Below, one piece after another: positions 1-12,046 of a stretch of 64,000 bases of DNA; within the stretch, counting starts at the first letter, position 1; each line of letters starts with the position of its first letter. Under the pieces are notes generated by a model. That model was not told the DNA's origin, ran no database searches, and saw nothing but the letters and a program-made list of their open reading frames with translations. Source of the stretch: Lasiodiplodia sp. COLG20. Taxonomy: Eukaryota > Ascomycota > Dothideomycetes > Botryosphaeriales > Botryosphaeriaceae. Location of the stretch: NCBI GenBank assembly GCA_009801085.1, contig VNWV01000032.1, forward strand, positions 1 to 64,000, in the 5' to 3' direction. A program made the position numbers and the translations under genes.

Positions 1-2463
1 TACCTGGTGTCCTCTGCAAACGCCGACTTCCTCCCCACCTGCACCGTCTCTCTCGGCTGCCGTCCCGCACTATCCGCATCACTCCCATCCGGAGGAGTGC
101 CCCTCGGCCCCTCCCACTGCCTGTTCGCCCCCTCCTTCGTAGCGCTCACGCCGTAACCATTACCGCCCAACTCGTGCATCTCCGGCCCCACGGCGTCTAG
201 CTCCTGCGGGCCCAGGTCCTCGCCGGCGGGCGGCGGCCTCACCGCCCCCTTCCTCCCGGCGTCGTCCTCCTTCTCGCCCGCCAGCCCTGGGGCGTCGGCA
301 GGCTTCTCGTGGATCTCGGCCGGCTGGCCGGGCAGCTCTGACGGCCGCCGCGCCTTCTCGTCGGCCATGAAGGCCGCGGCGCGAGCGTCATCGCTGTCGC
401 GCTGGCGCTTCTGGTGGCGGCGGCGGCGGCGGCGGCAGCAGAGCCATATGGCCAGGCCGAAGATGAGCGCCGCACCGGCGACGGAGCCGACGACGGCGCC
501 AGCGATGGCGCCGCCCGAGATGGATGAGGACGAGGAGGAAGGAGTGGATGACGGAGACGATGCGGAGGTGTTGGCGGGCGGGGGCGGGTGGAACATGGTG
601 TAGACGGCGGGGTCGTCGAAGCCGTTTGCGGGCGCCATCATGGTTGCGTTGCCGTCGGGTCTGTTGGATTCCACAACCACCCATCTCGTTAGCACAAGCA
701 CAGCAGCAACAACATGACGATTACAGGCTTTTTTTTTTTTTTTTCCAACCCGGAGGTTGGGGATTGGAAAAGGAAGCGAGTGGGCTCAGGGGTCGACTAC
801 GTACGTCCCGCCAATCCTCTTCACGACCGCGTCGGGCACGCGGAACAGGGCGGCCTGGCTGGCGTTGTAGAAGGTGCTCCACGTCGCGCTGGCCATGTCG
901 AACAGCCGCACGCCAGCGGCGCTGTCGTCGCATGTCGAAGCATTTAGATTGGGTACGTCGCCCGTGGTCTCGACGCCGAGCAGCGAGGCGTCGCGCGCGC
1001 CGCCGGTTGCCAGCATCTGCCGCTTGCCGGCGCTGTTGCACGTGTGGCCGAAGTAGCCCGGCGCGGTGCTGGAGCCCGGGTTCACGAGTGTCCAGGTGAA
1101 GGACGGGAACGAGAGGACGTACACGTCGTCGTAGACGGTGCCGCTGCCCGGGTCGATGCCGCCATGGATGTAGCTGGAAGGGAGACATTAGTCAGAGGAT
1201 TAATGGCGGTTAGAATCATGGGCATCTTTTGGAGGTGTGAGGAGAGAAATGGTGATGGGAGGGAGGAAGGACAACGGACAAGTTGAAGCTGGAGTTATCC
1301 TGAGGCGATTTCTGTCCTGGACAAACACAAAAGTCCATTCGCGGCGTAGGAATATCGCCGGTCGTGGTTTGATTGACCCAGGTAACGTTCTCATCTCTGA
1401 AGCTGTCGCAAAGACCGACGGTCGTGAAGTTGATCTGTCACCGTGTCAGTTCTTTTGCCAATCATTGTACCTGCAGTGGAGCAAACAACAAAAAGGAAAA
1501 TGGAAAAGAGCAAAGACTCACGAGCTGGCCATTCGTAAACGTATCTGACCCCTGGCCGGAGCTCATCATGCCGCCGAAAGCAACCAAGGTCCCGTTTTTC
1601 GACTTGCCAAAGCCCGGGGCATGCAGCAAGCCGCCGGCGACGCGCGGGCTGCCGAGCGTCGTGGTCGACAGATTGCGCGTCTCCTGGGTGTGCAGGTCAA
1701 TCATGACCATGCCCCCCAGGTAGCTGATCTGGTTGAACGTGTCGTTGGTGACGGTGCCGCCGCGGTACTGCACCGACGTGTACAGGCCGTAGGAGCTGCC
1801 GCGGTCATACTGGCCGTTCAGGAAGAAGCCGACGCTGTGGGCGACGTCCTCGGTGACGGGGCCCCAGTTGGGCCGCCAGGGGATCGAGGCCGAGATGTCG
1901 TACGACTGCCAGTTGCGCAGCTCCGTGTCGAAGGACCAGAGGGTGGTGGGGTCCTTGGACGGCGGCGCCCAGTCCGGGTCCGAATCGTTGGCCAGGAAGG
2001 TCGAGCCGCCGAAGGTGAAGAGGCGGTTCGACTCGGACATGGCGGCGTAGAGGCCGCCGCGCAGCATGTTGGGCGGGTTGCTGTCGGTCGAGTTGTCGGC
2101 GTAGCGCCCGATGCGCGACTCGGTGAAGTTGGTGCTGGCGTTCCAGGATTGCGACATGTCGAACTCGTAGATGTACTTGTCTGCAATTGCTCAGAAACAG
2201 AAGCGAACGGCTGCAAAAAGGACTCACTGAAGCCGAGCCATCGCGTCCGATTGTCCTGGTACAGCTCCACGCCGCCGTCGATGAAGATGGAGCTCCGGCG
2301 CAGCATTGCTTCGAGAGTCAGCGCACGCGGCAGGGCGGAAAAGCGAGGGCGGAAGCCAACCGGAATGATGCCATCGCGCGCACCGGTCATAAACAGGGTC
2401 GAAGTCCTGGCCGCGCGCCCAGGTGGCCAGCGCCAAAAGCGCGACGGCGAGTCTGAGCAGCAT
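1..2463 (-). CDS. Secreted, single-pass membrane kelch-repeat protein (C-terminus cut by window edge)
   Basis: Predicted exons (minus strand): 2463-2384, 2292-2228, 2180-1522, 1434-1280, 1173-805 and 684 to the edge; all phases agree. The chosen ATG opens a signal peptide ending near ATWARGQ. About 440 extracellular residues follow with kelch/galactose-oxidase-like blades (FIDGGVELY, FTFGGSTFL, LVAFGGMMS, IYIHGG, TGDIPTPRMDFC) and many N-glycosylation sites. A Pro/Ser-rich linker leads to a transmembrane helix at roughly residues 500-525, closed by a Cys-Cys-Arg stop-transfer run. An acidic, charged cytoplasmic tail runs off position 1. Such proteins are common in Pezizomycotina and often named cell-wall-anchored kelch proteins; ligand and role are unknown. 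Introns 1 and 4 use weak donors (GTGCGC, GTCCGT) and are the least certain. Confidence 0.82.
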
Positions 2464-3275
2464 CGCGCCCAGAGTGGGACATGAAACGCTCATTGCGAGG
2501 AAGGGAAGAAGTTTCAAGAGAGCGGATCCGCGTTTCGCAGGGCTGACGGCGGCTGGGGTGAGGGGGACCGGCCTCTAATCAACCTGAGCTTCTTCTGCCG
2601 ATCATCCTGGCCAGAAAGTTAAGCCGTCGATGTATAAGCAAGCCATGACGCGGGGAGAAGGGCTGGTGATTGGCCTGCTTGCGATTCGTCCTGCAGGTAA
2701 CGGACGGCTACGACCACGTGTTTGGCTTGGGTCGGGCTGAGGATAATCCATTGGCGTGCCGGGCTCCGGAACTGGGTGAAAACCCCATCAGGCTGAAAAG
2801 GTTAAAGATAGAGAAGTGCATATGCGTCGGTGCTACCCTTGGGTCGAGATGGGCGTGGGTGGGCTGCATTTTTCACTGAGCACTCTCGACCCAACGCCAT
2901 CGATGGTCGAATGGGATGCGAGTGGCGCAAAGCGTGCATCCCACGGATCGCATACCATGGTGTGTGTTACTAGTCTGTCTGACGTAAGCGAGCTTGGTTG
3001 GTCGTCGGCATGCAGTGAGAGGAACCCCAGACGTGCGCTATTCTGAGATGGCGCTTTGCGGTGTTAGGTCATGTTAAGCGTTCGCGCACGTGCGAGGCCG
3101 GCATTGTGATTGGCTGATCTTGTTAGGTATTAATAGGAGTCTCAGATTATAAAAAAACGTTGCGCCGCCAATGCTTCCCTTCTATATGGACCTTTTCCCA
3201 AGTGAACGCCGAATCCATACGAAGCCCAGATGTATATGCTTTGCCTTTCCCCAAGTCAAAAAATGTCGTTAATTA
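2464..3275. other. Intergenic, upstream of kelch gene
   Basis: This stretch lies between the start of the kelch gene and the 3' end of the surface-protein gene. It is of mixed composition with short pyrimidine and A-rich tracts (for example AAAAAAC near 3150). I see no coding exon with flanking splice signals and no RNA gene. It presumably holds the kelch promoter and the neighbour's 3' UTR. Confidence 0.4.
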
Positions 3276-5483
3276 TCATCGAGCCAAAACAGCCATCAGG
3301 GCGAGGCTGACGGCCGTCGTCCAGAGGCGTCCTGCATGACGCAAGGCGGCGGCGGCGGACTTGGTCGACGTCGTCGCCGCGCTCGTCGGCTGCTCCGTCG
3401 CCCAGCCCAGGCCGGGCACGCTCGTCGTTGCGTCGAGATCTCCAGACGAGCGCGTCGCGAAGGACGAAACGGCAGCCGTCGTCGTGGTGCCGTCGACGAC
3501 GGCGACGACCGACAACTTGCCCACGGCACTGATGGTTACGCCGGACACGGTGGCGGCGGATCCTCCGGCCGAGATGGTCTGGGTTCCGATGACGAGCAGG
3601 CCCGGGGTGGCTTGCTGGGCGGTGATGGTGCGCGAGCCGACGCTCAGCACGGCGCCCACGCCTGGAAGCGAAATGGTCGAGCTGCCGCCGACCACGAGGG
3701 CCGAAGAGGCGGCCGAGATGGTGGCGCCATCGATGACGGTGACGGAGCCGGGCGAGAGCGTCTTCCCGCCCGGCAGCAGGAAGTTCTGGCCGACGGCCGA
3801 GATGACCTGCGAGCCGAAGGTCGCGACAGGGCGGTCGCCGTCAGGCAGAGAGACGGTCGAGCTGCCGCCGACGACCAGGGCCGACGAGGCAACCGAGATG
3901 GTGACGCGGTTGATGACGGTGACCTGGCCGGGGGTCAGCGTCTTGCCGCCGGGCAGGATGAAGTTCTGGCCGTCGGCGGCGATGACCTGCGAGGCGACGG
4001 TGGCGACGGGCTGAGCGCTGTCGGAGATGGGCAGGGCGATGGTCGACGAGCCGATGACGACCTCGCCGGTGCGCACGATGATGGGGGCGGTGCCAATGGC
4101 GCTGATCTGGCCGGGCACCATGGTCTCGCCGGCGATGACGATGTTGTGCGGGTTGTGCGGGTCGGCCGAGACCGTCTGCGAGCCCACGGTGGCGATGGGG
4201 CCGGCGCCGTAGCGCGGCTGGGCGATGGTCGTCTTCACGGGGATGGTGACCATGGCCGTGGCCGAGGGCTGCTGGGCCGACAGGGCCGTGTGGCCCGTCG
4301 TCTTCGCCGTCGGCGTCGGCGGCAGCAGGTCGCCGACGGGGGTGAGGAAGTAGGGCGGGTCGAAGACGTACTTGCGCCAGAACAGGCTGGTGCAGTTGGC
4401 GAACAGCGGGTCGATGGCGGTGAAGAAGGCGGGGTTCGTGGGCAGGGCCAGCCACGGCAGGTAGTCGTCGTAGACGGTGTTGCAGCCGTCGCCGCCGGCC
4501 GCGGTGCCGCGCACGCCCAGCCAGTTGTCCCAGCAGCTCTGCTGCGCCTTGTACGCGCTCAGCGGCACTGGCGAGTTCATGTCCTGCCAGTTCATCGACG
4601 TCGTGCGCTCGATTGGGTCCGTCTGGCCGAAGACGAGGCTGGAGATGGCCGTCGACGGCACGGGCACGATGGCGTCGCTCCACGTCTTGTAGCACGGCAG
4701 GCCCTGCAGCTGCTTGAACGAGAGGTAGACGGTCGGCGAGGTGAAGGTGTAGTCCCCGGACGTGGCGATGACGGGCGTCGTGGGCGAGGGCGCGGCCGTC
4801 ACGGGGGCGCCGTTGCTGGCGCAGAGGTCGGCGGGGTCCTTGGAGTGCGGCCAGAAGATGAGCTTCACCTCGCCCGCGTCCAGGCGGCAGTGGTCCTCGC
4901 CGTACGGGATGATGCACTCGCCCGGACCCCATTCGCACAGCGGCGGCGCGGGCGGATCGACCGTGGCGGGATGCGTCGTGGCGTACCAGGACCGGTACGA
5001 CTCGACGACCAGCTCGCAGCCGCGGTAGTTGAAGGTGCACGTGGGCGACGGCGCGGGGAACGGGGGCGGGATCGAGTTCACGTATATTTGGCCCAGCGTC
5101 GTCGTCGTCGGCGCGGGGCCCGAGGCGCGCGGCACGCCATCGCAGAAGGTCGACAGCGGGCCGGTGTAGTTGGCCAGCCAGACGGTGTCGTAGGTGGTGA
5201 CGGACGTGTAGGAATACGACGAGTGCGAGGCCCAGTACCAATCGGACGACGACGTGTACCACGCGCGCTTCGCAGACTCGCAGGCCTGCACGTCGCGGAC
5301 GAGGCTGCTGTCGGTGCCGGTCCACGGGAAGGCGGAGGTCGAGGGTCCAGGTGTCGTCAATGCGGCCGTGTCGGGAGATCCGGATGATAAGGGGTCATTC
5401 GTGCCCGAGGCATTGGGCCATGCTGCGGCGGCCGTCAGCGCGGCCCGCAGCAGCGCCTGCCAGAGCCACAGTCGGCGATGCAT
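3276..5483 (-). CDS. Cell-surface protein with signal peptide, tandem repeats and likely GPI anchor
   Basis: This is one uninterrupted exon of about 735 codons. The ATG at 5483 is preferred because a signal peptide follows at once (WLWQALLRAALTAAAAW); the frame is open further upstream but without an ATG. The N-terminal half is rich in Trp, Tyr, Cys, Ser and Thr, with paired cysteines suggesting disulphides. The C-terminal half holds degenerate repeats of about 60 residues built on the pattern ...SQVI-A-GQNF-LPGGKTL-PG-VTVI...SSALVVGGSSTxSLP. The tail is Ser/Ala/Thr-rich with a small-residue site followed by a hydrophobic end (LWTTAVSLALMAVLAR), as in GPI-anchored wall proteins. I do not recognise a catalytic domain. 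A structural or adhesive surface role is inference. Confidence 0.8.
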   Translation of the reverse strand: MHRRLWLWQALLRAALTAAAAWPNASGTNDPLSSGSPDTAALTTPGPSTSAFPWTGTDSSLVRDVQACESAKRAWYTSSSDWYWASHSSYSYTSVTTYDTVWLANYTGPLSTFCDGVPRASGPAPTTTTLGQIYVNSIPPPFPAPSPTCTFNYRGCELVVESYRSWYATTHPATVDPPAPPLCEWGPGECIIPYGEDHCRLDAGEVKLIFWPHSKDPADLCASNGAPVTAAPSPTTPVIATSGDYTFTSPTVYLSFKQLQGLPCYKTWSDAIVPVPSTAISSLVFGQTDPIERTTSMNWQDMNSPVPLSAYKAQQSCWDNWLGVRGTAAGGDGCNTVYDDYLPWLALPTNPAFFTAIDPLFANCTSLFWRKYVFDPPYFLTPVGDLLPPTPTAKTTGHTALSAQQPSATAMVTIPVKTTIAQPRYGAGPIATVGSQTVSADPHNPHNIVIAGETMVPGQISAIGTAPIIVRTGEVVIGSSTIALPISDSAQPVATVASQVIAADGQNFILPGGKTLTPGQVTVINRVTISVASSALVVGGSSTVSLPDGDRPVATFGSQVISAVGQNFLLPGGKTLSPGSVTVIDGATISAASSALVVGGSSTISLPGVGAVLSVGSRTITAQQATPGLLVIGTQTISAGGSAATVSGVTISAVGKLSVVAVVDGTTTTAAVSSFATRSSGDLDATTSVPGLGWATEQPTSAATTSTKSAAAALRHAGRLWTTAVSLALMAVLAR
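3661..4210 (-). repeat. In-frame tandem repeats of about 180 bp in the surface-protein gene
   Basis: Units starting near 3661 and 3841 are similar over their whole 180 bp. Shared blocks include GGTCGAGCTGCCGCCGAC and GATGACCTGCGAG. A third, more diverged unit continues to about 4210. The period is a multiple of three, so units encode about 60 residues each and copy number can change without breaking the frame. Confidence 0.75.
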
Positions 5484-8210
5484 CGATGGAGTGCTGCATT
5501 GGACCTGCGCAGAGGGGAGCGCGGAGAGAAGAGGAGAAAGCCTGGGGTTGAGACGCGTCAACCAGAATTGGCCGAGTCAGGACGTGACGTTCATCAACTC
5601 GTATTTTCTGCAGCTTGGCCCGGTCGGGAAAGGGCGGCCGCCTGCCAGCGGCCCGATCAGCAAGCCCCTGGTGCCGATCCGCCCTCTCTTTCCAGACCCG
5701 AACGCCTTCTGGACGCCCGTAGAACAGCAATTCAGCGCGATCGACGCGCTTGCTTCAACAGGCACAATCAAACGCCTCACCGCCGGCCGTTTTCGATGCG
5801 CTGTCTTGCCTTAGTCGCCAGTGGCCTGAGGTTTTCTTCGCGAAGGATCCAATGGCGTCGAACGTGAGGCTGTCGGCTTGCGCCACTACAACGCTTAGCC
5901 CCGCCCTCCGCCTCTGCGCTTGATGATGCCACTCTGCTGTGGAACCTGACCATGCGTTCTTCGGACCTGCCGAGCGGTGGGTCCGTCGACAGCAGAGCGC
6001 CCCTATGACGCGGGCCGAATTGTCACCACCTACCCGAAAGAACAACAGACATCAATCAGGAAATGGCTCACTGCAGCCGATCGGCAAATTGCTCAAAGCT
6101 TCCCCGCATCTTCTTTGTCGTGCTAAAGTTCCCAATCGCCCGTCTATTTCCATCCCAGTGCCACGCTGGCGCGCCACGATACTGCAGGATTTTTTGCGTG
6201 GCGGCACGTGGCTTGTTCTTTTCTCAACGTCGACTGTGCTGCCATCATGCACATGAAATGCTCCCTTAAAGTGAACACGAGAGGGAGCATTCAAGTTCCA
6301 TTTGCACGTAAAATTCTGTGGTCTTCAATTCAGCTCTTGAACCGTGCATGTCAAAGTTCTCGTGTTTGAAAAAATTATTTTTTACTTCATTTAGCATCTA
6401 TAAGCTTTATTGATGCCAAACAACCATAAATAAGCTCGGGTTTAATTTTGCTTGAAGTTTGGTCAAAGGAGTGAAATTTGGTGTAAGAGTTGGAATTAGG
6501 ACACTCCAAAAAAAATTCCACAGAGTTCGTAGGGAAGATTACGGCCAAGGGATGGGCGACTTCTGTGAGAACAGTGATGGTTTCGGAGGAAGGATACGGC
6601 CTATGTGCACGTGTGGCTAGGTATGCTACCAATGTGGCTGTCGTGTGAGCATCGCGCGTTCGTGTCTGGAGCCGCCGGCGGTATGTTCCTCGGTGGAGTG
6701 TTGGGAAGAGTGAATGGCTGTATGCGATTGCTCATCTCATAAAAGCACAACGTCTATTTGTGAAATGTTAATGAGCCAGACAGACGTAGTACAGGAGACT
6801 AAGACATGCGTTTCAGCCTGCGGCGTGGACCAAGGGACAATGATCATCTTGTGGCACCCTGAGAAGGCGGTCAGGGAATCTTTTTTTTGCACCATTGTCA
6901 GCTTCGGGCACGACATATGGACGACAATGCGAGCCAGGAATGTGGAACAAATAGAAGATTACAATGTACTTCATGAGTTGTGTGATTACAAGTAGCTCGC
7001 TGGATGTGTTAGGCCCAGACTTCGAAACCGTCGCCCAGGTGATGTTAGCCACACGTATTTATCGCTTTCGCACGGACTGCAATCTTCAACTCACTGCCTT
7101 TGTCAGAGAGACTTGATCTTGATGCCAGTAATTGCTGGCGTTGACGTGCTGTGTAGAGTCAGCAGGGCAAGCTGCAGCGAGACCGAAATGTGTTGATGAT
7201 CGGCAGTCCCCACGGCCCTGAGACCGCTCGTCTAGTCCCCCACATGCTCAGATGCAATAAGTAGAAAGTGCTAAGCATTCCTGGATACCACAGCAGAGGG
7301 CGCCTTGAGGCCGTGTGGAACCCCGCACAACCGAATTTCTAAATGATAGAAGTTTGAGTGATGACTGAACAACGAAATCTGGATGGGAAGTGGTTGCTCC
7401 GGAGATGGACATATCTTCCACCTCTCCTTGGGCGAAGAACATGATGGGCCCTGAATCTCGACTTCCGGGCGAGGGCCTGATCTATTATTGTGCATCTGGT
7501 CCCCAGAAGCACGTGACTTCTCCGTGATCGTACGATCTCTTTGCTGGGCGTCTCGGAGACCCACTCAGGTTGGGATCCGGTGTGCAGCGCCACCTCCAGG
7601 TCAGAATCAGGACCAGCACGCGGAATATCAGGGTGCCGACGAGGCGTGGGCTGGATGCATGACGATGGGTCCGTTTCCACGGGCGCTTCCAAGCAGCGTC
7701 AAGGCGATGCTGGAGGCACGAGGGCGACGACTTACGGGCCCAATCAGACTTAGCCGAGAGTGCAGACGAACACGTCGGTCGCCAGGGCCAACCACAAGGC
7801 TGCGACGCGCCGTGTGCCACATATTTAAGCGCCGACTCCAACCACGCTGATTGAACGGCTCCTCGCACATGCTGCGTTTAGGAACGCCTTATCACCCGCG
7901 AGAAAACTCAGAGCGGTCGGTCGACTCTCACGCGATTCCAAGCCTTGGTGTTCTTTCAGCCCTGTCTGCTTTAAACCCACAGTTCCTGCGATACTCCCCA
8001 GAAATCTGCTGCCGCATGACAACCCGCAACTCCATGTCGCACATCGGCCCCTGCCGCCCCTCTGATCTGCCCACATCCGCGTCCCTTTAACCCGCTCGCA
8101 CTCGCCTCTCGCCGAGTGGCAATTGCTGTTCAATCGTTCGCTGGTCGTTCGCTACTTTGTTTTGTTGCTTCCTTTCGTTACTATACCCGTTAATTCACTG
8201 GGAATCTGCA
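5484..8210. other. Long gene-poor interval upstream of noxA
   Basis: About 2.7 kb without a supported gene. Open frames here are short, lack splice partners and show no recognisable family. A short AT-rich patch lies near 6360-6480 (TTTGAAAAAATTATTTTTTAC). The right end, roughly 7900-8210, is pyrimidine-rich with several CCGC and CCCC blocks and probably contains the noxA promoter and 5' leader. Confidence 0.4.
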
Positions 8211-9952
8211 ATGGGATCCCAAATCCGGTGGAAATCTCACCTCGAGCCGCGGAAGCTCGTCTTCTACTTCTTCTTCTACGGGCTGCACATTTTCCTGTTC
8301 GCATATGGCTGGTAAGACGCCCTCGGCACTTGGTTGGTATGTATTCTGCTGACGTCGCCAAAGGTACAAGCAGGCCTCGGACCCGCGTCTGGCACCGCTG
8401 AACCTGCTCAGATTCTCGGTCTGGATCTCTCGTGGCGCCGGCCTCGTGCTGACCGTCGACACGATGCTGATCGTGTTGCCCATGTGCCGGACGCTCCTGC
8501 GCCTGATCCGGCCCAAGATCCGCTGGCTGCCCCTGGACGAGTCGATCTGGTTCCACCGCCAGGTGGCGTACAGCATGGTCTTCTGGACGGTGGTCCACAC
8601 GTGCGGCCACTACGTCAAGTGAGTGTCCCCCGCCCGCGGCCAGAGCAGCGGTGCTGACAGTTCGCCGCAGCTTCTTCAACGTCGAAGCGACGCAGGTGCG
8701 GCCAGAGCTCGCAGTGCAGATCCACTACACGCAGCCGGGCGGCATCACCGGACACGTGATGCTGCTGTGCATGCTGCTCATCTACACGACGGCGCACGCC
8801 AAGATCCGGCAGCAGTCGTTCGAGACGTTCTGGTACACGCACCACCTGTTCATCCCCTTCCTGCTGGCCATGTACACGCACGCCACGGGCTGCTTCGTGC
8901 GCGACACGGCCGACGCCATCTCGCCGCTGGCCGGCGAGCAGTTCTGGAAGCACTGCCTCGGCTACAACGGCTGGCGATGGGAGCTCGTGGGCGGCGGGCT
9001 GTACCTGGTCGAGCGGCTGTACCGCGAGGTGCGGGCGCGGCGCGAGACGAAGATCGTGAAGGTGGTGCGGCACCCGTACGAGGCCGTCGAGGTCCAGTTC
9101 GTCAAGCCGTCATTCAAGTACCGGGCCGGGCAGTGGCTCTTCCTCAACTGCCCGTCGGTCAGCGCGCAGCAGTGGCACCCCTTCACCATCACCTCGTGCC
9201 CCTACGACCCGTACGTGTCGGTGCACATGAAGCACGTCGGCGACTGGACCCGCGACTTCGCCAACGCCGTCGGCGCCGGTCCCGCCCAGGCCGACTTCTA
9301 CGACGGCATCGACCCGCTCGGCATCTACGAGGTGGCGCTGCAGGCCGGCCAGGAGATGCCCGCCATCCGCGTCGACGGGCCGTACGGCGCCCCCGCCGAG
9401 GACGTGTTCGAGAACGAGATCGCCGTGCTGATCGGCACCGGCATCGGCGTGACGCCGTGGGCCAGCGTGCTGAAGAACATCTACCACGAGCGGACCAAGG
9501 GCGCCCTGAAGCGCCTGCGCCGCGTCGAGTTCGTGTGGATCTGCAAGGACACGCGCGCCTTCGAGTGGTTCCAGGCCCTGCTGGCCTCGCTCGAGCAGCT
9601 CGATGCCACCGGCGCCTTCCTCAACATCCACATCTACCTGACCCAGAAGATCGACGCCGACACGGCCAACAACATCGTGCTGAACAGCGTCGGCACCGAC
9701 ATGGACCCCCTGACCCAGCTGAAGGGCCGCACCAACTTCGGCCGCCCCGACTTCAACAAGTTCTTGGGCGGCCTGCGCGACGGCATCACGAGCCAGGGCC
9801 CCGAGTTCATGGCCGGCTTGGAGAGCAGCTTGAAGACGACCGTCGGCGTGTATTTCTGCGGCCCCACCGTCGCAGCGAGGGACATCAAGCGCGCGTGCAA
9901 GGACACTTCGAGCCCGGATGTGAGCTTCAAGTTCTGGAAGGAGCATTTCTAA
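8211..9952 (+). CDS. noxA: NADPH oxidase catalytic subunit NoxA (gp91phox-like)
   Basis: Exons 8211-8311, 8364-8618 and 8671-9952 give 545 residues, the usual NoxA size. The enzyme moves electrons from NADPH through FAD and two haems across a membrane to make superoxide. Fungal NoxA needs NoxR/Rac and controls sexual development, hyphal fusion and infection structures. Visible features: membrane helices with the paired haem histidines (WFHRQVAYSMVFWTVVHTCGH and WYTHHLFIPFLLAMYTHATG), the FAD motif HPFTITSCP, the NADPH motif GTGIGVTPWASVL, the late FCGP motif and the C-terminal FKFWKEHF typical of the family. There are no N-terminal EF hands, which excludes NoxC, and no long N-terminal extension, which argues against NoxB. 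Both introns are short with clean GTAAGA/GTGAGT donors. Confidence 0.95.
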
Positions 9953-10502
9953 TTGTGATGGTGTATACCCAGACTTGCTGTGCAGTCTTCTCTATTTCAA
10001 TGATTACGAATACGGATGATCACTTCTCACTTGTAATCAGTCGTAAAGAATGCAAATAAAAGTAACTTGTACTGTCTCTCTCAACTTCCCCTCCAAGCCT
10101 GTAATATCAGTGACATCACCCCTTTCCAGACGCTCTACACTGACGTGGAATTTGGTGCCTACCGCTCAAAATGAGTACGAACCCTGTCGCATTTGTGCTG
10201 TCACTTACCTTTCGGGGTATAAAGCTCCGCTACGCCGCATCGCGTGGCACGACCAATGATTTTCCGGCTGCATCTTCGCGGCACTGCTTTACTCGCGTAG
10301 GAAACATCGGCCGACGTATTGGATCGAGAGCCATGACTATACCCGCTTCAGAATAGGCGAAGTGGCCCAGGGTGAACCAACTGCGCGGGACAGTGCGGCA
10401 CAGCAATCTACGTAGTTTCTATAAAGCACTTGGATGTGACCCCGCGTGCTGAAATACGTGCAGGAAAATCCCAGCAGCACTCCGAACTTCGTATCGCAAA
10501 GC
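9953..10502. other. Intergenic between noxA and the methyltransferase gene
   Basis: About 550 bp with the noxA 3' UTR (AATAAA-like run at 10054-10060) and the methyltransferase promoter. An in-frame ATG at 10446 lies 57 bp before the chosen start of the next gene and could extend that protein by 19 residues. Nothing else is apparent. Confidence 0.4.
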
Positions 10503-11519
10503 ATGTCCGCCGAACAAGCAGCCGGCCCAATTGAGGTCGACACGGCAGCCGAAAACAACGACGATGGCTACGCCGAGTCCAGCGCATCCAGCACCCTGAC
10601 ATCGATCAAATCAGAAATCAGAAAAGGAATGGAGGAGAATGGTAGAATATACGCCGTGTACGGGGAGAACGGTAAGCACTGGACAACCAGAGCAAAAAGT
10701 CCACCCCCCTAATTCCGCGCAACAGAGTACGCCATGCCGGTGGACGAGCGCGAGCAGGACCGGCTCGACATGCAGCACCACAAGTACACGCTCCTGACGG
10801 ACGACAAGCTGCACCTCGCGCCGCTGCCGGCCAAGCCGCAGCGCATCCTCGACATCGGCACGGGCACGGGCATCTGGGCCATCGACATGGCCGACAAGTA
10901 CACGGCGGCCGAGGTGGTGGCGACCGACATCGCGCCCGTGCAGCCGACGTGGGTGCCGCCCAACTGCTCCTTCATCCTCGAGGACTGCAACGCGCCGCAG
11001 TGGCAGTTCGCCGACGCCAGCTTCGACCTGATCCACTGCCGCGACGGCTTCATGACGGTGCGCGACTGGGCCGCCTTCGCCCGCACCGCCTTCGCCCACC
11101 TGCGGCCCGGCGGCTGGACCGAGCTGGCCTGCATGATGCCCGTGCCCGAGTGCGACGACGGCTCCATGCCGCCCGACTGCGCCTACGTCGAGGCCTGCAG
11201 CGTCTTCCGCCGCATCGGCGAGGCCATGGGCGTCGATTTCCTCGACCCGAAGCGCTACAGGCACTTCTTGGAAGACGCCGGATACGTGAATGTCGAGCAG
11301 CGCCTGTTCAAGATGCCGTCCAGTGAGTGGCCGAAGGACAAGCGGCTGAAGACGATCGGCGCCCTGGAGCGGCTCAACGTCGTCGACGGCGGCGAGGCCT
11401 TCTTGGTGAGGGGTGTCACGAAGCAGTTGGGCATGACGAGGGAGCAGATGGAGGTGCTGCTTGCGAAGATGCGGAAGGAGCTTAATTCGAATAGGATACA
11501 CGCCTGGGTTCCCTTGTAA
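10503..11519 (+). CDS. LaeA-like SAM-dependent methyltransferase
   Basis: Exons 10503-10671 and 10726-11519 give about 320 residues. The fold is a class I SAM methyltransferase: motif I is ILDIGTGTGIWAIDMADKY, followed by ATDIAPVQP and the post-I acidic segment FILEDCN. The order N-terminal acidic/Ser-rich tail, ENGRIYAVYG, DEREQDRLDMQHH, then motif I is that of the large LaeA-like family of Pezizomycotina. Most members have no known substrate, and true LaeA is a velvet-complex regulator of secondary metabolism. Whether this one is LaeA itself or one of the many paralogues cannot be told from sequence inspection. The start at 10503 is preferred for its MSAEQAAG opening; 10446 is an alternative. 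Confidence 0.88.
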
Positions 11520-12046
11520 GTCTGATTATTCCGTTAGGCTACGAGTTCGCTGCTGACCTGGGATCGAGTTATGTCGTCTACGGACAAAAACCACATGAAA
11601 ACTCTTAGCCAGGTCTGAATCGCACGGGGACGAGAAACGTGATGAGGTGTCTGCAGCCAATCAGAACTCCCGCACGCCGCAACAACCCGGAGGGTAATCA
11701 AGACAGCCCTAGTTATCGGGAGGCTCCCACTCCAGCCTAGCCTAGGTCTATCGTTTCCCCCTATGATATGCAGATTTAGGTAGTAGCCTCAAGGATAAGG
11801 GGTATAACCAACATCATACACCAGCAGCATGCAAGACAACCAATGCCAATCTTTGAGCCTCCCACTGAGGATGCTTGTATTGCATTATTAATGAGTGTGA
11901 TGCGTAACTCGTCAGTCGTTACAGCGGTCTATATCCATCCCTCCGAATTTTTGAATAGCCTAAAATGCCCATTATCATTACCATACCATCATTTACATTC
12001 CGTCCCTCACTCTTCGAATCGTTCCGATTTGCTTCTAATTAAGAAT
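11520..12046. other. Convergent 3' intergenic region
   Basis: This separates the 3' ends of the methyltransferase and zincophore genes. It is AT-richer than the flanks, with several short palindromic and TA-rich patches (for example near 11760-11830). No gene or RNA is visible. Confidence 0.4.

Noticed and set aside
3336..5387. Long plus-strand open frame (683 codons) opposite the surface-protein gene
   Set aside because: Antisense shadow of GC-rich coding sequence; Arg/Gly/Asp-rich, low-complexity product without family or splice context.
8623..10059. Plus-strand open frame of 478 codons overlapping noxA
   Set aside because: Alternative frame of noxA; composition is Arg/Pro/His-rich, and the noxA frame explains the region fully.
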